This document shows, piece after piece, positions 1-11,615 of a stretch of DNA of 60,000 bases. The position numbers and the translations under genes were made by a program. How positions within the stretch are numbered: the stretch's first letter is position 1; the number at the start of each line of letters is the position of its first letter. Source of the stretch: Symsagittifera roscoffensis (taxonomy: Eukaryota; Xenacoelomorpha; Acoela; Convolutidae); assembly GCF_963678635.1 (NCBI RefSeq), contig NC_087067.1, positions 52,570,233-52,630,232 on the forward strand. Reading direction: 5' to 3'. Below the pieces are notes generated by a model. It was not told where the DNA came from. It worked only from the letters and a program-made list of their open reading frames with translations, and made no database searches.

Positions 1-1660
1 CAAAACTAACCAACGCAGCTTACTAAATACCACAAATCATAGAATAACAGCATGACTAAGAAAAGGAAACCAACGGTACCCAAACCGGATTAACCCAGTT
101 TAAAACTGGATAATTTATTCTTTTGAAGACTATTATAAAGTCTAAGAAAGAAATAATAAAACACAAAAAAGTCGAAAGGCAAACCCATACCACGAACAAT
201 TTGCTTTTTGGAAAAAGGACATAACCAACAAGACATAAGAAAAACCACAACAAACCCAACATAAAACGTTGTCACATAACAGGACCCCTCACAAAAACCG
301 CATGAAATCATACTCCCACTCCTGGCCTAACCCACCAGAGAAGGACGTCCTGAGCATGCTCTATAGCCGGCCTAACCCACCGCGCTACATCCACGCTTTG
401 TGACCACACCTCTATTTTTAATAAGAGCTACTCAAGTGTGAGTAACTCTTCAAAATAACCGAACTAAAACAAAAAGCTTTTGTGAAAACAACTAACTAAA
501 ATCATAATTAAAAAATATTAAACTAATAAATGTTTTATAAAATGTAAATTACATTATGCAGTACATAGATCAGAATACAACACCAAGGACGAACATCTAA
601 AGACAAAACGACCCCACTACACTCGAGAGAGAATGACCAACCACAATCGATATGCCACTCACAATCACAACTCAAAGGATTTAGAGTACGACTTGACTTC
701 GCAGAAAAGGACTTCATTGAACTAGACCAATGACCACCTCGATGTTCAAGTATACGTACAGATCCGAGTAACCAGGCATCCCCTCCACGCACAATCTCCA
801 CGCTATTCCCAAACTAGATCAGACACAAAAGAAGTTCTCCACGCAGAACAGAAAAACCTGACATAGCAAACCATTCTGAAATCAGATTTGAGTTTGTTGC
901 AAAGACTTAGTCGTTGTCACTAGAAGACACAACGTCTTATGTCTCTAACTCCAGCTTCCTGGAACTCCTTTAACAAAAAGGAAACAGAAGAAATATGATG
1001 TTCGCCAAACACCAACGTCCATCATCCATCCTTCGAATTGCAGAAGAACTATTCTAAAAAACTCTGTAAAACCCGGATGGGTGGAACCTGATCTAAACTA
1101 CATTTTATGATTGGATAAATTAGATATTTTACCAATGTAAAGTATTTAATATTAACCAATCATGATCCATCTAACTAACAACCCACTTATTTGTAAGTGC
1201 TGAAGTTACTTGTAATTTCAGCACCAGAGAGATTTGAATTTAACTTAGAAATTAGTTGGACTCTCCCGAGCACTTCAGCAGCCGCAATAAACCAGTATAC
1301 CCTAGATCTATTGAGCCTAGCAGAGACTAGTTAAACAACCTGAGACTAGATAGTATAAGAGTAAGATTAGGATCGGTATTAGACTAAGAAGTTGCACGAA
1401 TCTATCCGGCCGAAAATAAGATAGCGTGACGAGCAGACGGTGTACCCTATCCGAAATTACTCTATGAGTTAACCAACTCGAACTTAACTCAATGCCCACT
1501 TAAACATTTTTCAAAGTTTTTAAATTTGCATTAGATAAGTGGAATCAGGAGACAACTACATAACAAATAGGAAATTCTAAGAGGGATTTTTTGCGAGCCA
1601 TATGGCCGAAAGAGTTATTTTAACACTAAAATCCGAAACTTAAATTAAATAACGCTCTGC
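1..1660. other. Gene-poor DNA, no gene recognised
   Basis: No coding region with convincing codon use or family resemblance is visible on either strand. There is a near-perfect 28-bp palindrome at 1197-1224 (13-bp arms with one mismatch around a 2-nt loop) and a short duplicated phrase with GGCCTAACCCACC near 335 and 371. Base composition is less A+T-rich than the following kilobases, so this could be the end of a repeat element extending off the left edge, but no homology supports that. Confidence 0.4.
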
Positions 1661-1666
1661 GAATTA

Positions 1667-1890
1667 TTATGCGTTCATTGCGATGTAGGAATGACGGTGT
1701 TCACGGCGTTTCACTGGCTCTACGAGAACCGGATGCCTCATTGGCAGGGTACAATCATCTGGACGGGGATGGAGCAGTTCGGAGGGGGTGATGCAAAGGA
1801 TCCAACAGGCAGTCAGCATGTGTCGCCCAACTGTAGGGCATTGTGGGCAGCACGTAAGCAAGCAAACCAAAAACAAAACAAGGATCTTTA
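1667..1890. other. G+C-rich island, open on both strands, unassigned
   Basis: A compact G+C-rich patch inside A+T-rich DNA is open for 60-70 codons in one frame on each strand. The plus-strand frame is rich in Trp, Gly and His; the minus-strand frame is Cys/Pro-rich. Neither resembles a family I know, and no clear splice acceptor and donor pair frames it. It could be an isolated exon or a fragment of a repeat. Confidence 0.2.
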
Positions 1891-2040
1891 ATTTTTTTAA
1901 TTATTCCCCATCCCCCCGCCACCTAGGGTACCTAATGTAATGATCTATTGTCACCCCTATAGAGAAATAATTCAATAGTTAGGTACATGTAAATTTTGTA
2001 CCTGTAGTAACGAATCTACCGATCTATTTAACAATCATCC

Positions 2041-2220
2041 CCCTCCTATGAGACCTATTTAAGAATCTCCACACCTATAAATAAATACAGTAAATTAGCA
2101 CTGAGCTTTCTATTGAGAATTCTGATTGTTCGAAAAATCGATCATTTTGATCTACTTAATGATCCCCCTCCCCTTGTTGAAAGGGGAGGAGATTGTTTAG
2201 AAGATCCGAATCTTCCCCGG
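2041..2220. repeat. Dispersed repeat, copy 1 (second copy at 19600-19800)
   Basis: This stretch aligns by eye with 19600-19800. Both contain AATAAATACAGTAAATTA, then an AGCTTT(C/G)TATTGAGAATTCT segment, and both end with a run of G (AAAGGGGAGGAGATTGTT here, AAGGGGGGCAGATTGTT there). The two copies share orientation and have diverged with indels, as expected of an old non-autonomous element. The following bases (2225-2345) carry a short inverted pair, CGCTAATTCAG and CTGAATTAGCG. Confidence 0.6.
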
Positions 2221-2459
2221 GTTCAGTTAACATGAAAAATTATCGCTAATTCAGAGATATTGCAGCGATTACCATCTATGGTTCAGTCTATGATCAGGGT
2301 CACTTTAGCCATGATCAGGGCTAAATCATCGCTGAATTAGCGCCAAATTTTTAGGTATGAATCAGACATAAATCATCCATGAATCAGGGATGGATTTTCA
2401 CTCCAATAACCCTGAAGACCTATGAATCAGGGAAAAAGGGGAAGTTAAAGAGACTCAAA

Positions 2460-2589
2460 CAAAAACCATTCTCAAGTTCAAAAGCAGAGCCATATACTTA
2501 TAGGGCACGTAGGCGCATAGCTTCTATAGAAATTATGTGACGGCTGTTAAATACTATGGCTCTGTTTTTTGAACTTGATGTTGTTTTTG
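2460..2589. repeat. 130-bp inverted-repeat element
   Basis: The first 41 bases (2460-2500) and the last 42 bases (2548-2589) are reverse complements with a few mismatches. The core of each arm is AAGTTCAAAA(G/A)CAGAGCCATA. A 47-bp centre separates the arms. This is the layout of a short MITE-like or hairpin element; no clear target-site duplication is visible. Confidence 0.65.
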
Positions 2590-2599
2590 ATGCTTAAAT

Positions 2600-3990
2600 A
2601 GTTCATAAACCTTTTATGTCTATAACTTCGTCACAACCGAATGACGTGAAAAACAACGATAATGTGTTGTTTATAGTTACCATGAATATTACTGACTATT
2701 AATCTACTTAAGGGAGACAAAACAAAATTTAATTTTCTTTATCATTTCGGCTAATAATTTTATCTGCTAGAAATTTCAATTGAAATGGCAGAAAATGTCG
2801 ATGGAACTTGATTGGCTACTTAGCCAATCAAATTCATCCGCAATAATTTCAGCTGAGAGATGTAGAAATAATGAATTTGGGCCGTTTAGTGCATAAGACC
2901 CCGGATCTGTGTCAGTTTTCAATTCCTACGAGCATGTCTTAATTATCCGTTACCTTAATTATCCTATACCCATGTCTTAATTATCCGTTTAACTACTTTG
3001 ACTGTTCAGAAAGAGAACAGCCTTCCAAAAGTTAATAAAAAGCGTAGTGTTATATTACGAGTCCACTAGTCAGCGCTTGAACGCGGAGAGATAGATTTCC
3101 AAGTCAAATTAACATCAAGCTTCTTATACTAACTTCAGTTTTTCATATTGCAAAAAGATAAAGTACAAACTTTGTTTTCTTCAATCGTTGTAAATTAACG
3201 GAATATTCATTGAGGAGAACAAATGCCTCTGTGGAGAAGGAAAATTGTCTCAAGCTTGAAAAGAATATGTTATAACTTTCATTAAAGTTTAGATCTAACA
3301 CCGAAGTTCAGACCAACGCGCGAAATTAGATTGACCGCTTTCAATACCATTAATTGAGACGACATGCGTTGAGTCAACTCTGACGGGGCTAATTCTCATG
3401 CGCGAAGCACCGAATGCGCGAAAAAAACTTGTGAGCGAAGGACCGAAAAAAAAATTAGCCGAAAGTCAATTTTTAAAAAAAAAGCAATTGCCATTCAATC
3501 ATAATGAATTAAATGAAGCAAAGTTTTGCTTTTTTCGTAACTAAACCCTTGAAATAAAAAATTTGCTCCAATTCAGCGGCGGTTAATGACAATATGAAAA
3601 TTTGGCATATTTCTGCCGTTTTTATATTCGGCCAAAATCAATATTCACTCTCTGGAAATGTTTACTTTCTTTCCAAATTTTAGATTACTGAAATCTGATT
3701 GGCTGATTTTTATTTCCGCGCATACGGTTCTTCGCGTATGAGGGATTCCACCAACTTTGACCGCCAAAAAATAATTACTGCCAATAAATGGGCTTTTTGG
3801 TTTATACTTTGGGGATGTCCGGTCAATAAGACGATGGCAGCCATAAAGGCGACAACCGCATTTGGTGGGACTTAAAGACGACGCTTCACGCAATTCTCCA
3901 CATTGTATTTCTGACAAATTTAAACCGCATAAATTCAAACAGCTCATTTTACAAGTAATAACGCCCATTTGTCGTCTAATTGGCCTGTCG
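2600..3990. other. A+T-rich DNA, nothing recognised
   Basis: No gene, RNA gene or named element is supported here. A short phrase ATGTCTTAATTATCCGTT occurs twice (about 2934 and 2972). Confidence 0.4.
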
Positions 3991-3999
3991 TCTTGTTTA

Positions 4000-4287
4000 C
4001 CCAGCACACTTTGGGTCTTACGCATAAGCAGGTGCGGATTTGGGGAAAGGGGCTGAAAAATGTAATTTTGGTCAAGTTTTTCAAAAAATGAACTGTAACA
4101 GCATTTCTGAGCGTTTTGTTGAAAACAATGCCAGCTGCGCAAAGATCTTCGTCAAAATAGAGTCATTAGTGTCATGGGAGTGCTCAGAAAATCTTTTTGG
4201 TCGACCTAACAGGCCAACATTTTCAAATTTTTTTTGCAAACCGCCCCCCCCCCCACCCTCTGCTTCAGAAAATCTTAGATCCACTCC
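4000..4287 (-). repeat. Fragment of the GGCGGATCTAG dispersed element
   Basis: Read on the minus strand, the right end starts GAGTGGATCTAAGATTTTC, followed by a poly-G run, then a segment with GGTCGACCAAAAAGATTTTC. The same order (GGCGGATCTAGGATTTTC, poly-G, GTCGACC, A/T-rich core) recurs at 15900, 21537, 21712 and partly at 20750 and 22500. It is a dispersed non-autonomous element family; the inner end of this copy is not well defined. Confidence 0.5.
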
Positions 4288-4522
4288 TGCTCAGGAGCAT
4301 AGTAAAATCATCAAAATAAATGTGAGCATAAATTTGGTTCGCTTAGGGAGAGATGAAAGAAAAAATAAAGAAAAATGGCCATAATTTGAAAAACTGCTCG
4401 AACCTTCAGTGCGGAAATCGTTACTTCTACCATTTTTTCAATTTTACTGCGATATTTTGCTTTATAATTTTTCTGATTATAATTACTTTAAAAAATTCCG
4501 CTTCTATACAAAATGCTACAAA

Positions 4523-5562
4523 CTACCCGGGTGACCAAAAAATGCTTGTCCTACAATTTCCATATAAGAAAAAATGCTTATCCTGCAATTTCCTACAGTT
4601 TCATAGATTCATAAAATTGTAAGAAAACTCTAGGATAAGCATTTTTTAATATATAGAAATTGTATGATAATTTTTCATATATGGAAATTGTAAGATAAGC
4701 ATTTTTTCATATATAGAAATTGTAAGATGAGCATTTTTCCATAAATAGAAATTGTACGACAAGCATTTTTTCGGTAATGGAAATTGTATGAAAAAGGTTT
4801 TTTGAAACCTCAAATGAGGCAAAATTAGCGTTTAAACTTACCCCATAAGACCTGCAATCTCTGAACAGAGAAGACAACCAACAGAAAAGTCAGAGGGTTT
4901 TAGAGGTTGGAACCTCAAACTCTTCATTATTTGTAGGCGAATCTCCTCAACTCTTGAGAGAGCAACAATTTCCTCAGCCTACTCCTAGATGAACCAAAAC
5001 CATGGGGGAGGAATTGTCTCAAACGCCAAAAAACCTGTTTTCCTGATGGAAAAATTCTCCAAGCATACATACTCCAGTTTTGCCATCGCATTGTAATTAT
5101 CCACAAGCTCAAGCAATGGAAATTGCATGATAACTATTGTTTTTTTTTGCTTCTAACTAATTTTTCGTTTTTGATGAGCAAGGTGCTTTAAACTGAGAAA
5201 AAGCACTCTTAATTAATTGGAATTTGTTTATAAACAAGTTTTAACAAGTTTCTGAAAAACTTGCCTTTCATGAAAAAATAGTTATCATACAATTTTCATA
5301 TATGGAAATTGTATGATAACAATTTTTTTTTTCAAAAAAAAAAAATAAACGTAGTTATTTTTCCTCACCAGACTGTTTTATTTGGTTCAAATAGCCGGAG
5401 AAACTAGATTGAATCTATTTTCAATGGTTTTTTGAAATTGTATGAAAATTGTATGATTGGCATTTTGCCATACATTTGATGTAGGCAATTGTATGATAAG
5501 CATTTTTGGTGAGAGGAAATGTAAGATAAGCATTTTCGGTTTATTGAGGTCAACCCGGGTAG
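4523..5562. mobile_element. Terminal-inverted-repeat element with internal ~40-bp repeats
   Basis: The ends are inverted copies: CTACCCGGGT at 4523-4532 and ACCCGGGTAG at 5553-5562. Behind each end comes the same motif in inverse orientation, GAAATTGTA(A/T)GATAAGCATTTTT, repeated several times. At least five copies in a row occur at about 4620-4800 and further copies at 5430-5545. A hairpin at 5282-5325 pairs TTATCATACAATTT with its complement. No transposase is encoded, so this is probably a non-autonomous DNA transposon whose subterminal repeats could be transposase binding sites. Flanks share only a weak TACA, so a target duplication is not established. Confidence 0.65.
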
Positions 5563-5574
5563 TACATTTCTTTA

Positions 5575-6572
5575 CAAAAAATACTGCATGCATTGAACAT
5601 CTTCTGGAAATTTGTTCCGAACGGCAGTTGCAGAAGTATAAAAGTTTGCTTGATACTTTCTGTTCTTCCTTTTACGTGTAGTAGCGATTCGACGGTTGGG
5701 CTCTTCAATAACGCAACCGCTCAAAGATAACCTGGCTTTTGGCAATCTTGCAAAACTTGGATAAAAGCATTGCGACTTTGACAACGACACTACAGCAATT
5801 CTACATTTTATCGGCAGCCAAAGTAGCTGGGTAACAACCCGAGTCATGAGAGCTCTACTGTTCAAGCAGGAAACGAAACGAGCAACTGCATACTGAGCGC
5901 AATAAAAATTAAAAACCTTCTCAGTATCCAAACCAGTTTAGAAGCTGTTACAGTAATTCCGCCATGAAATAACTGCAGAGAAATCACTGACTTGCCTTAG
6001 TTGCCAGTAACCTAGTCTAGTATCACGATTTATCTGTTCTTCTTTTTCGATATTTTTCATCGAAAAAACATGCCAAGTTACTGTTGTCAAAAATTCTCCA
6101 TTTTTGAGACCAAAAATTAAATGATAATTTTGTTGATTTAACAAACAATGTTACAATTTCCGCATAGTTTTTAGTCTAAAGAAGCCGGGTTTATTGTTAG
6201 AACAACTACACGGAGAGTTTCAATGATTGACCGAAGTATATGTATAATTGGCTGTCGTCAGCATACCCGTGTTTTGACAAATTCATTTTTCTCATCATCT
6301 TAATCAATTTTCATCGGCATAGAACAAAAAACGTCCCAGTACGGTGCTTCCCAACGGGGGCGTCTTTAGGATGTTCACTCCATTCAGGTTTTTGCGAGAA
6401 CGATTTGTCACCCTCACATACCACTACATCAGTTCTGTCATTGAACCAGTAGCGAAACCAGTTGAGTGGTTTGCCCATAACGCGTAATCAATTCAATTGA
6501 AAGCAAAACTGAAAACAGAGAACTTCTGTGCACAGTATCAAAAGCACTGCTGAGATCAAAACCAACAAAACG
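5575..6572 (-). pseudogene. L2/CR1-like LINE reverse transcriptase remnant
   Basis: On the minus strand, short blocks in shifting frames match landmarks of L2/CR1-type non-LTR reverse transcriptases, in the right order. At about 6570-6520 there is DLSSAFDTV, the catalytic-Asp palm motif. At about 6350-6250 a degraded GTG-rich block is followed by YADDSQLYI, the catalytic YADD box. At about 5900-5580 there is LWLPIKCRI, the C-terminal motif normally near LHWLPI, and a final block resembling the R...A...WN.LP end of these proteins. Stops and frameshifts are numerous, so this is a dead 5'-truncated copy. A related copy lies at 8930-10330 on the other strand. Confidence 0.75.
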
Positions 6573-8614
6573 AATGTTTTTTTTTTTAAATCCATCAATG
6601 CAGCTTATTTGGTTTTGTTTTTGGGAGAGATTAGATCAGCAGAATGATTTGAGTCTAACGAACAACAACAACAGAAAGAAGTTATTAAAGCTTAAGCGCT
6701 TCATTTTTTTTCGAAAATTGTCATGAGTGAATTTAGAATGTTTTCTTTTGGCTCCAATTCATTTTACTTCAGAAATGTTTCCTTCAGCCAGGGAGATGAC
6801 TTGCCAATCTTTAGAAGATCCGGAAGTTTGGCAGTTGTGAGTGAATTTTTCAAACAGATCAAAAAAATCGGTGAAAAATGTAAATGAGAGTCTCGATAGC
6901 TTTCAAGTCAATATAGACAACTGCTGTTTTTGAATTTTATCCAAAAAGCAGGTTCAGTTGATTACAATCAATTTAGGAAAAATTGCAGAAATGTGAAGGC
7001 ACGACAACCGGATGTTTGAAAGGCAAAAACTTATCAATATCAATATCGAATGTTTGAATGGCAGCAACAATGGCCCTCGAGGTCTTGCTGTTAAAGAAAA
7101 ACTGCAAGATTTTTTAGGTAATTTTCCTTAGAGAGACGCAAGCTTTCTCTGTTATCGCATGTTTTTTTATTTGTAAAAGAACTTGCGTTCACTGGTGGCA
7201 TCTGAATTTTGCAGAAAAAGTCGTGATTTTTTATGTGGAGCTCTAAATGAAAATAATCTTTGTACTTGTACTTTGAAGATTATAAGTGTGACAAAGATAA
7301 CGTTCAGCTCTTTTTGTTAATTGTCTCTGAGCCACTACTTCATAATCAACCATTTATACCCTTTATTTGCGAACAGTTTTTGCAGAACGGCAGTGGACAT
7401 CCTATATTTTATACTTTCTGTGGGTGTGGGCGTTCTAGAATTATTTAACATGACTTCAATTCCATTTCAATTGCGCTGGTGCCACACAAACTTTTTCGTC
7501 TTTATGAAAAACCAAAATAACAGATGATGACGGAAATTACGCCATCTGTTCAACTCCTAGTTCGAGCACAACTTCGAAGAATTTTGCTGTTACATATTCT
7601 TTAAACCTAAGGGAAAGAATATCAAATTCAGCTAAAGTAACATTTTGGTTAAAAAAAAACGATAATGCGATAATCTTTGAAGTGTAATATGTAATTACTC
7701 GTACATAATATGGTGTGGATGTAATTTGTTTTTTTTTACTCAGTCTCATCTCTGTGACTTGTTTATTTTGGCTACAGGTTTGCAGAAAAACTCATTGCAC
7801 GTAAATTAAAATTTTATTTATTTTTTCCCAAACGCGAATCACCAAATTTTGAAAAATTGGCGAATTAAGTTTGAATAAAATAGTTATGAGCTAGAGAAAG
7901 GAAAATAGAATCGGAATGGTGAGTTTTGGATAAAAATGTAACCTAACAGGAGTTAGATTGATTCAATGAACACTCGATGGGATACCGAATGATCAAGGCA
8001 CAAAAATCTGGTTAAATTTTTGTTTTTTTTCTGAAGCAGATATGGTACCATTATTGCAAAATGAAGTTTCGTCATGAAAATTACTAGTTGTTTCTGAGCC
8101 AAAAAACACTGAAAATACTCCCAACCACATTTTACGCATTCAATCAATTTGCAAGAAATGAATCATTTAACAAATTTGAGGTTTTTATGTCCTGTTTCAA
8201 CATTTTAAATGGCTAATTTGACCCGAAAAAATCGAAAAAAATTTCTCCGATATTTAGTCTAGTGGTGCATTATATTGTGTTTTGAGCGAAATATTTTTCC
8301 TGGTGATTTTCTCATTCAATTTAATAATCCTCAAAAATGTAAAGCAGCAATGCTATGTTGGAAGCAAAAATTGAACAAATAGTGACTTTTCCCACTCATC
8401 GTCGTGGACATACACTTCATCAAAATCTGCGTTTGCTAGTTGTGTTACCGAATTTTTTTTTGGTATTATTAAGCTCAGGGACTATTGCACCTTCTTTTTT
8501 TTAAAAAAATTGATATGTCAAGGATGTCAATCATTTCTTCGTCGAGACAAAACAAACGGTCTTGTAGCGCCAGCACCTAAAACGATTGAATTGAAGATAT
8601 GGGTTTGTTTTAGG
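6573..8614. other. A+T-rich DNA, nothing recognised
   Basis: Only short open frames without codon bias are present. No convincing exon, RNA gene or repeat end is seen, although the part next to 6573 may hold further unrecognisable LINE sequence. Confidence 0.35.
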
Positions 8615-8873
8615 ATTCTAGAACATGAATTGAAAAGCATAACAAAAACGATGACTATTTACTGCCATTTTGTGAAAATTGTTCGCAAAGAAAAAGACTA
8701 TACTTGGTCAATGACTGACAAACTTTCTGTAGAGCAATCGATTTCCATTTGCCACTCCACTCGTCGTGTTAGAAATCAATGACCACGTATAGTCTTTTTC
8801 TTTGCGAACAATTTTCACAAAATGGCAGTAATTAGTCATCGTTTTCTTATGCTTTTCAATTCATGTTTTAGAA
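8615..8873. repeat. Hairpin-type inverted repeat, ~92-bp arms
   Basis: Bases 8615-8707 are nearly the reverse complement of 8784-8873; shared blocks include ACTGCCATTTTGTGAAAATT and its complement. The spacer is about 76 bp. The arms differ by a few substitutions and small indels. The element has no coding capacity and could fold into a long RNA hairpin if transcribed. Confidence 0.75.
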
Positions 8874-8929
8874 AACAAGCACAAAGAAAAAATCTTCTAT
8901 GCCGCTAGTGATTCCCATCTGTTCTACCA

Positions 8930-10330
8930 GCAAAAAAAGAATGTGATCGAGCGGCAAGAAAGAAGCGTTACGCCCGTGCCCATCTCAAGAGTTTTATTGG
9001 AAGACTTTGCAAGCTTCTTTAAAATAAAAATTTCCGGTGTCATTGTTGCCACAACAGTTAATTGCCTCTTAAATATCACCAGGTTCTTAGGCGTACAAAC
9101 TTAGTTTACTCAAATTGAACATGACCAATTGACCAAGCTGGTTGAAAACATCTCGACAGAGGCAGACTTTTTTAAATCTATTTGAAAACCTTTAGAGCTC
9201 TCTGCCATTTTTTGCAGATGATTGGTTGAAAAAATTCATTTTTCAAATAAAATCGGCAAACTTCCAAACCCGCTGAAGATGGGCCAGTCATTCCCATTGT
9301 CAAAAAATGTCTTTGGCGGGTGATTAAATGAGTAAGTCTGAAAAAATCACGAATCGCGAACGTTACCATACTCAGCAAAACTCTAGAGAAACCTATTCAA
9401 CTAAAAATCTGATCAATTTTCTCATAGTAAATGTCTGCTTATTTAGTTATACCTTTAATGAAACCACTCTGATAAAGGTCACATCTGATATAGCTGCATA
9501 GATTGTTAAGTGAGAAAAAATCCTCTGCAGTTCTTTTGATACAGGGGCAAGCACTCTACTGATTTCAAAACTATTTGTACAACAGAACTGACATAGTGGT
9601 ATGTGAGAGCGACAAATCGCCGAGGCGAAAAAAAGAAGGGATGTCAGCAGGCATCATACTGGAACCTCTTTGGTTCATTATTGATCTTTAGATTGTCGGC
9701 GATGTATCGAGTGAAAGAAGGGGTCATACCACAACTATGCTGACGATAGCCAATTCTATATAGCCTTTAGCCGATCATTGAGGCTCTCACTGGTGATGAT
9801 TCAAAACTTTATCAGTCGGTTAAAAGACGCCTTTGGTCTTTAGGACCAGCCCTTAATCCAGAAAAAACTGATATTGCTTGTCATATCAGAAAAATCAAGA
9901 TGAAATTTTTGGCCCCAGAATCTGGGAATTTTAGGTGAAAAGATTGAAATTTCAGGAAATCATGAGATACTAGACTACTAGACTATGTCACTAAGATACT
10001 AGACTATGTTACTGGCAATTACGGGCAACTCTGGGGCCATCTAAAAATTTGTAAACTGAAAACGCTGCTCATCTAGCTCGCTTTTTTGTTGTTTTAGGCT
10101 GTATTTTGGTTTCACTGCTGATCGGACTTTTAAAATTTAGCGCGCGCAAAACTTAGCTGTTCGTTTCGTTTTCTGCTTGATGTTTTCTGTTTGTATCTTA
10201 TATCTCCGGCTGTAACCGAGTTACGTTGGCTGCCAATTAATTATCGAGAACTTTGCATCCTTACCACAAGCCAAGTTGTCTTTGCAACAAAACTCCGGAA
10301 GATGTTCGATGCGTGCTGTCATAAGAAGTA
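8930..10330 (+). pseudogene. L2/CR1-like LINE reverse transcriptase remnant
   Basis: Reading across frames on the plus strand gives ordered landmarks of an L2/CR1-type LINE. These are a block like the pre-RT segment (EDFASFFKIKI, about 8995), ILSKTLEKPI (about 9370), a YADDSQFYIAF catalytic box (about 9740), LNPEKTDI (about 9855) and LRWLPINYRELC near the C terminus (about 10230). Stops interrupt every frame. The stretch around 9600 shares GTATGTGAG(A/G)G(C/T)GACAAATCG with the minus-strand copy at 5575-6572, so both derive from one family. The inverted hairpin at 8615-8873 lies just upstream and is separate. Confidence 0.75.
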
Positions 10331-11440
10331 TTAAGTGCAACCTGCAGACTCATTTTTTGATAAACAATTGTAACTCTTAGCATTTTTTTGCAATTTGTAA
10401 AAAAGTGTAATTTATTCTTATTTCTTAATTCTTTATTTCAATTTTTTAAAAATATTTCAGGTATTCTAATACAGGTGATTTTTACGAGAAACTGGCTCGT
10501 ACTTGATAGAAATGAAAACTGTTAGTTGCTACCACCAACAGTTTTTCGTTCCATTTTTTTTTGAACTGGGACTGTTTAACTCAGTGTAATCCAACTACTG
10601 GATGTGGATTCTATGCTTTTCTTTAGTGCTAAGCTTTTTTAATGAAATTGATTCTATCATTGTTAACGAAGAAAAATAAGAAAAAATTTAAGGTGTGGAC
10701 ACAAGCAATTTCTTTTTTCAAGGTTTCCTTTTTTCAAGGAGTCTTGGAAATGATCAACAAAAGAAGTTTGATAACCTGAATTCATACTGCAGTAAACCGA
10801 CACAACACAGCATAAGTATGATTTGTGCTCACATAACCTACCTTTGGGCCAAGTTTTTTTTTACATGGAGTTAGATAACCGTTCCTTCGTTCAATTACTT
10901 TTCTCGTTCAGTGGAAACTTATGATCCTGATATTTTCAATTTGGACAAAAACTAAATGCTTCATGCTTGTCAACTAGTGATTGAACTTGAACATGACAAT
11001 GGAAAGCTGTTTCAGCCTAATACGTTCTCAGAAAAACCTGATAAATTTTCCATCTGATGTACCTATAACTCTTTCTATAAAAGCCTGAAGTTCCTTGTAT
11101 GTTAAATACCCAAATTATTTCCAGACAATCAATTTGATCGGAAATTAAGCGCTCTTTGACAAACCACAAGCTTAGAAATTCGAAGTGCACAGTGGATTGT
11201 ATTGTAATCACGGATACTCTGTTCAGTCTTTTATGCTCTATGGATCACAATTTTCCGATGAGAAATTGACGTTTTGTGCATGTCGAAATCAAAAAGTTTT
11301 TATCCAAACTGCCTTTATTATGAATTATTGCTTGTCGTTTTTTCGCTGAGAATCTATGAAAAAAAACTCTGTTTTCTGCGGTTAACCAGATTTCCAGATT
11401 TTACATGACTGATGAATTTGGAAAGAAATGAAATTTTAGA
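10331..11440. other. A+T-rich DNA, nothing recognised
   Basis: No coding or structured feature is supported on either strand. Confidence 0.35.
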
Positions 11441-11615
11441 AGAGCCCAGCAACTACTTCGAAACGGATGTAGTGCTGAGGCTGAGCAGTGATGATAGCAG
11501 AGGACTGCTGGACTTTGGCATCAAATTCTCCCCCCTCAAAGTGGTGTGTGACAAGTGGAGCCTGGAAACTGCCTCCGTACAAACTTGTGACCACCCCTAC
11601 TTCTCCCTCGTGTAG
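11441..11615 (+). CDS. Possible 3'-terminal coding exon, function unknown
   Basis: A sharply G+C-richer patch carries an open frame ending in TAG at 11613-11615. Its codon use (CTG, GTG, GAC, AAG, TCC) resembles the RING1 and DSTYK genes in this window and is unlike the A+T-rich surroundings. A plausible acceptor, GAAATTTTAG, sits at 11431-11440, and an in-frame TGA upstream rules out a longer unspliced frame. The encoded ~57 residues contain LRLSSDDSRGLLDFGIKFS and two cysteines; I do not recognise the family. The opposite strand is also open here, so strand is not certain. No companion exon was found nearby. Confidence 0.3.

Noticed and set aside
3645-4142. 165-codon minus-strand open frame
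   Set aside because: No family resemblance, mixed codon use, and it overlaps the end of a dispersed repeat; most likely a chance frame.
4523-5562. CRISPR-like array of ~40-bp periodic repeats
   Set aside because: The DNA is eukaryotic, the repeats occur in both orientations, spacers are not unique and the ends form inverted repeats, so it is a transposon-type structure.
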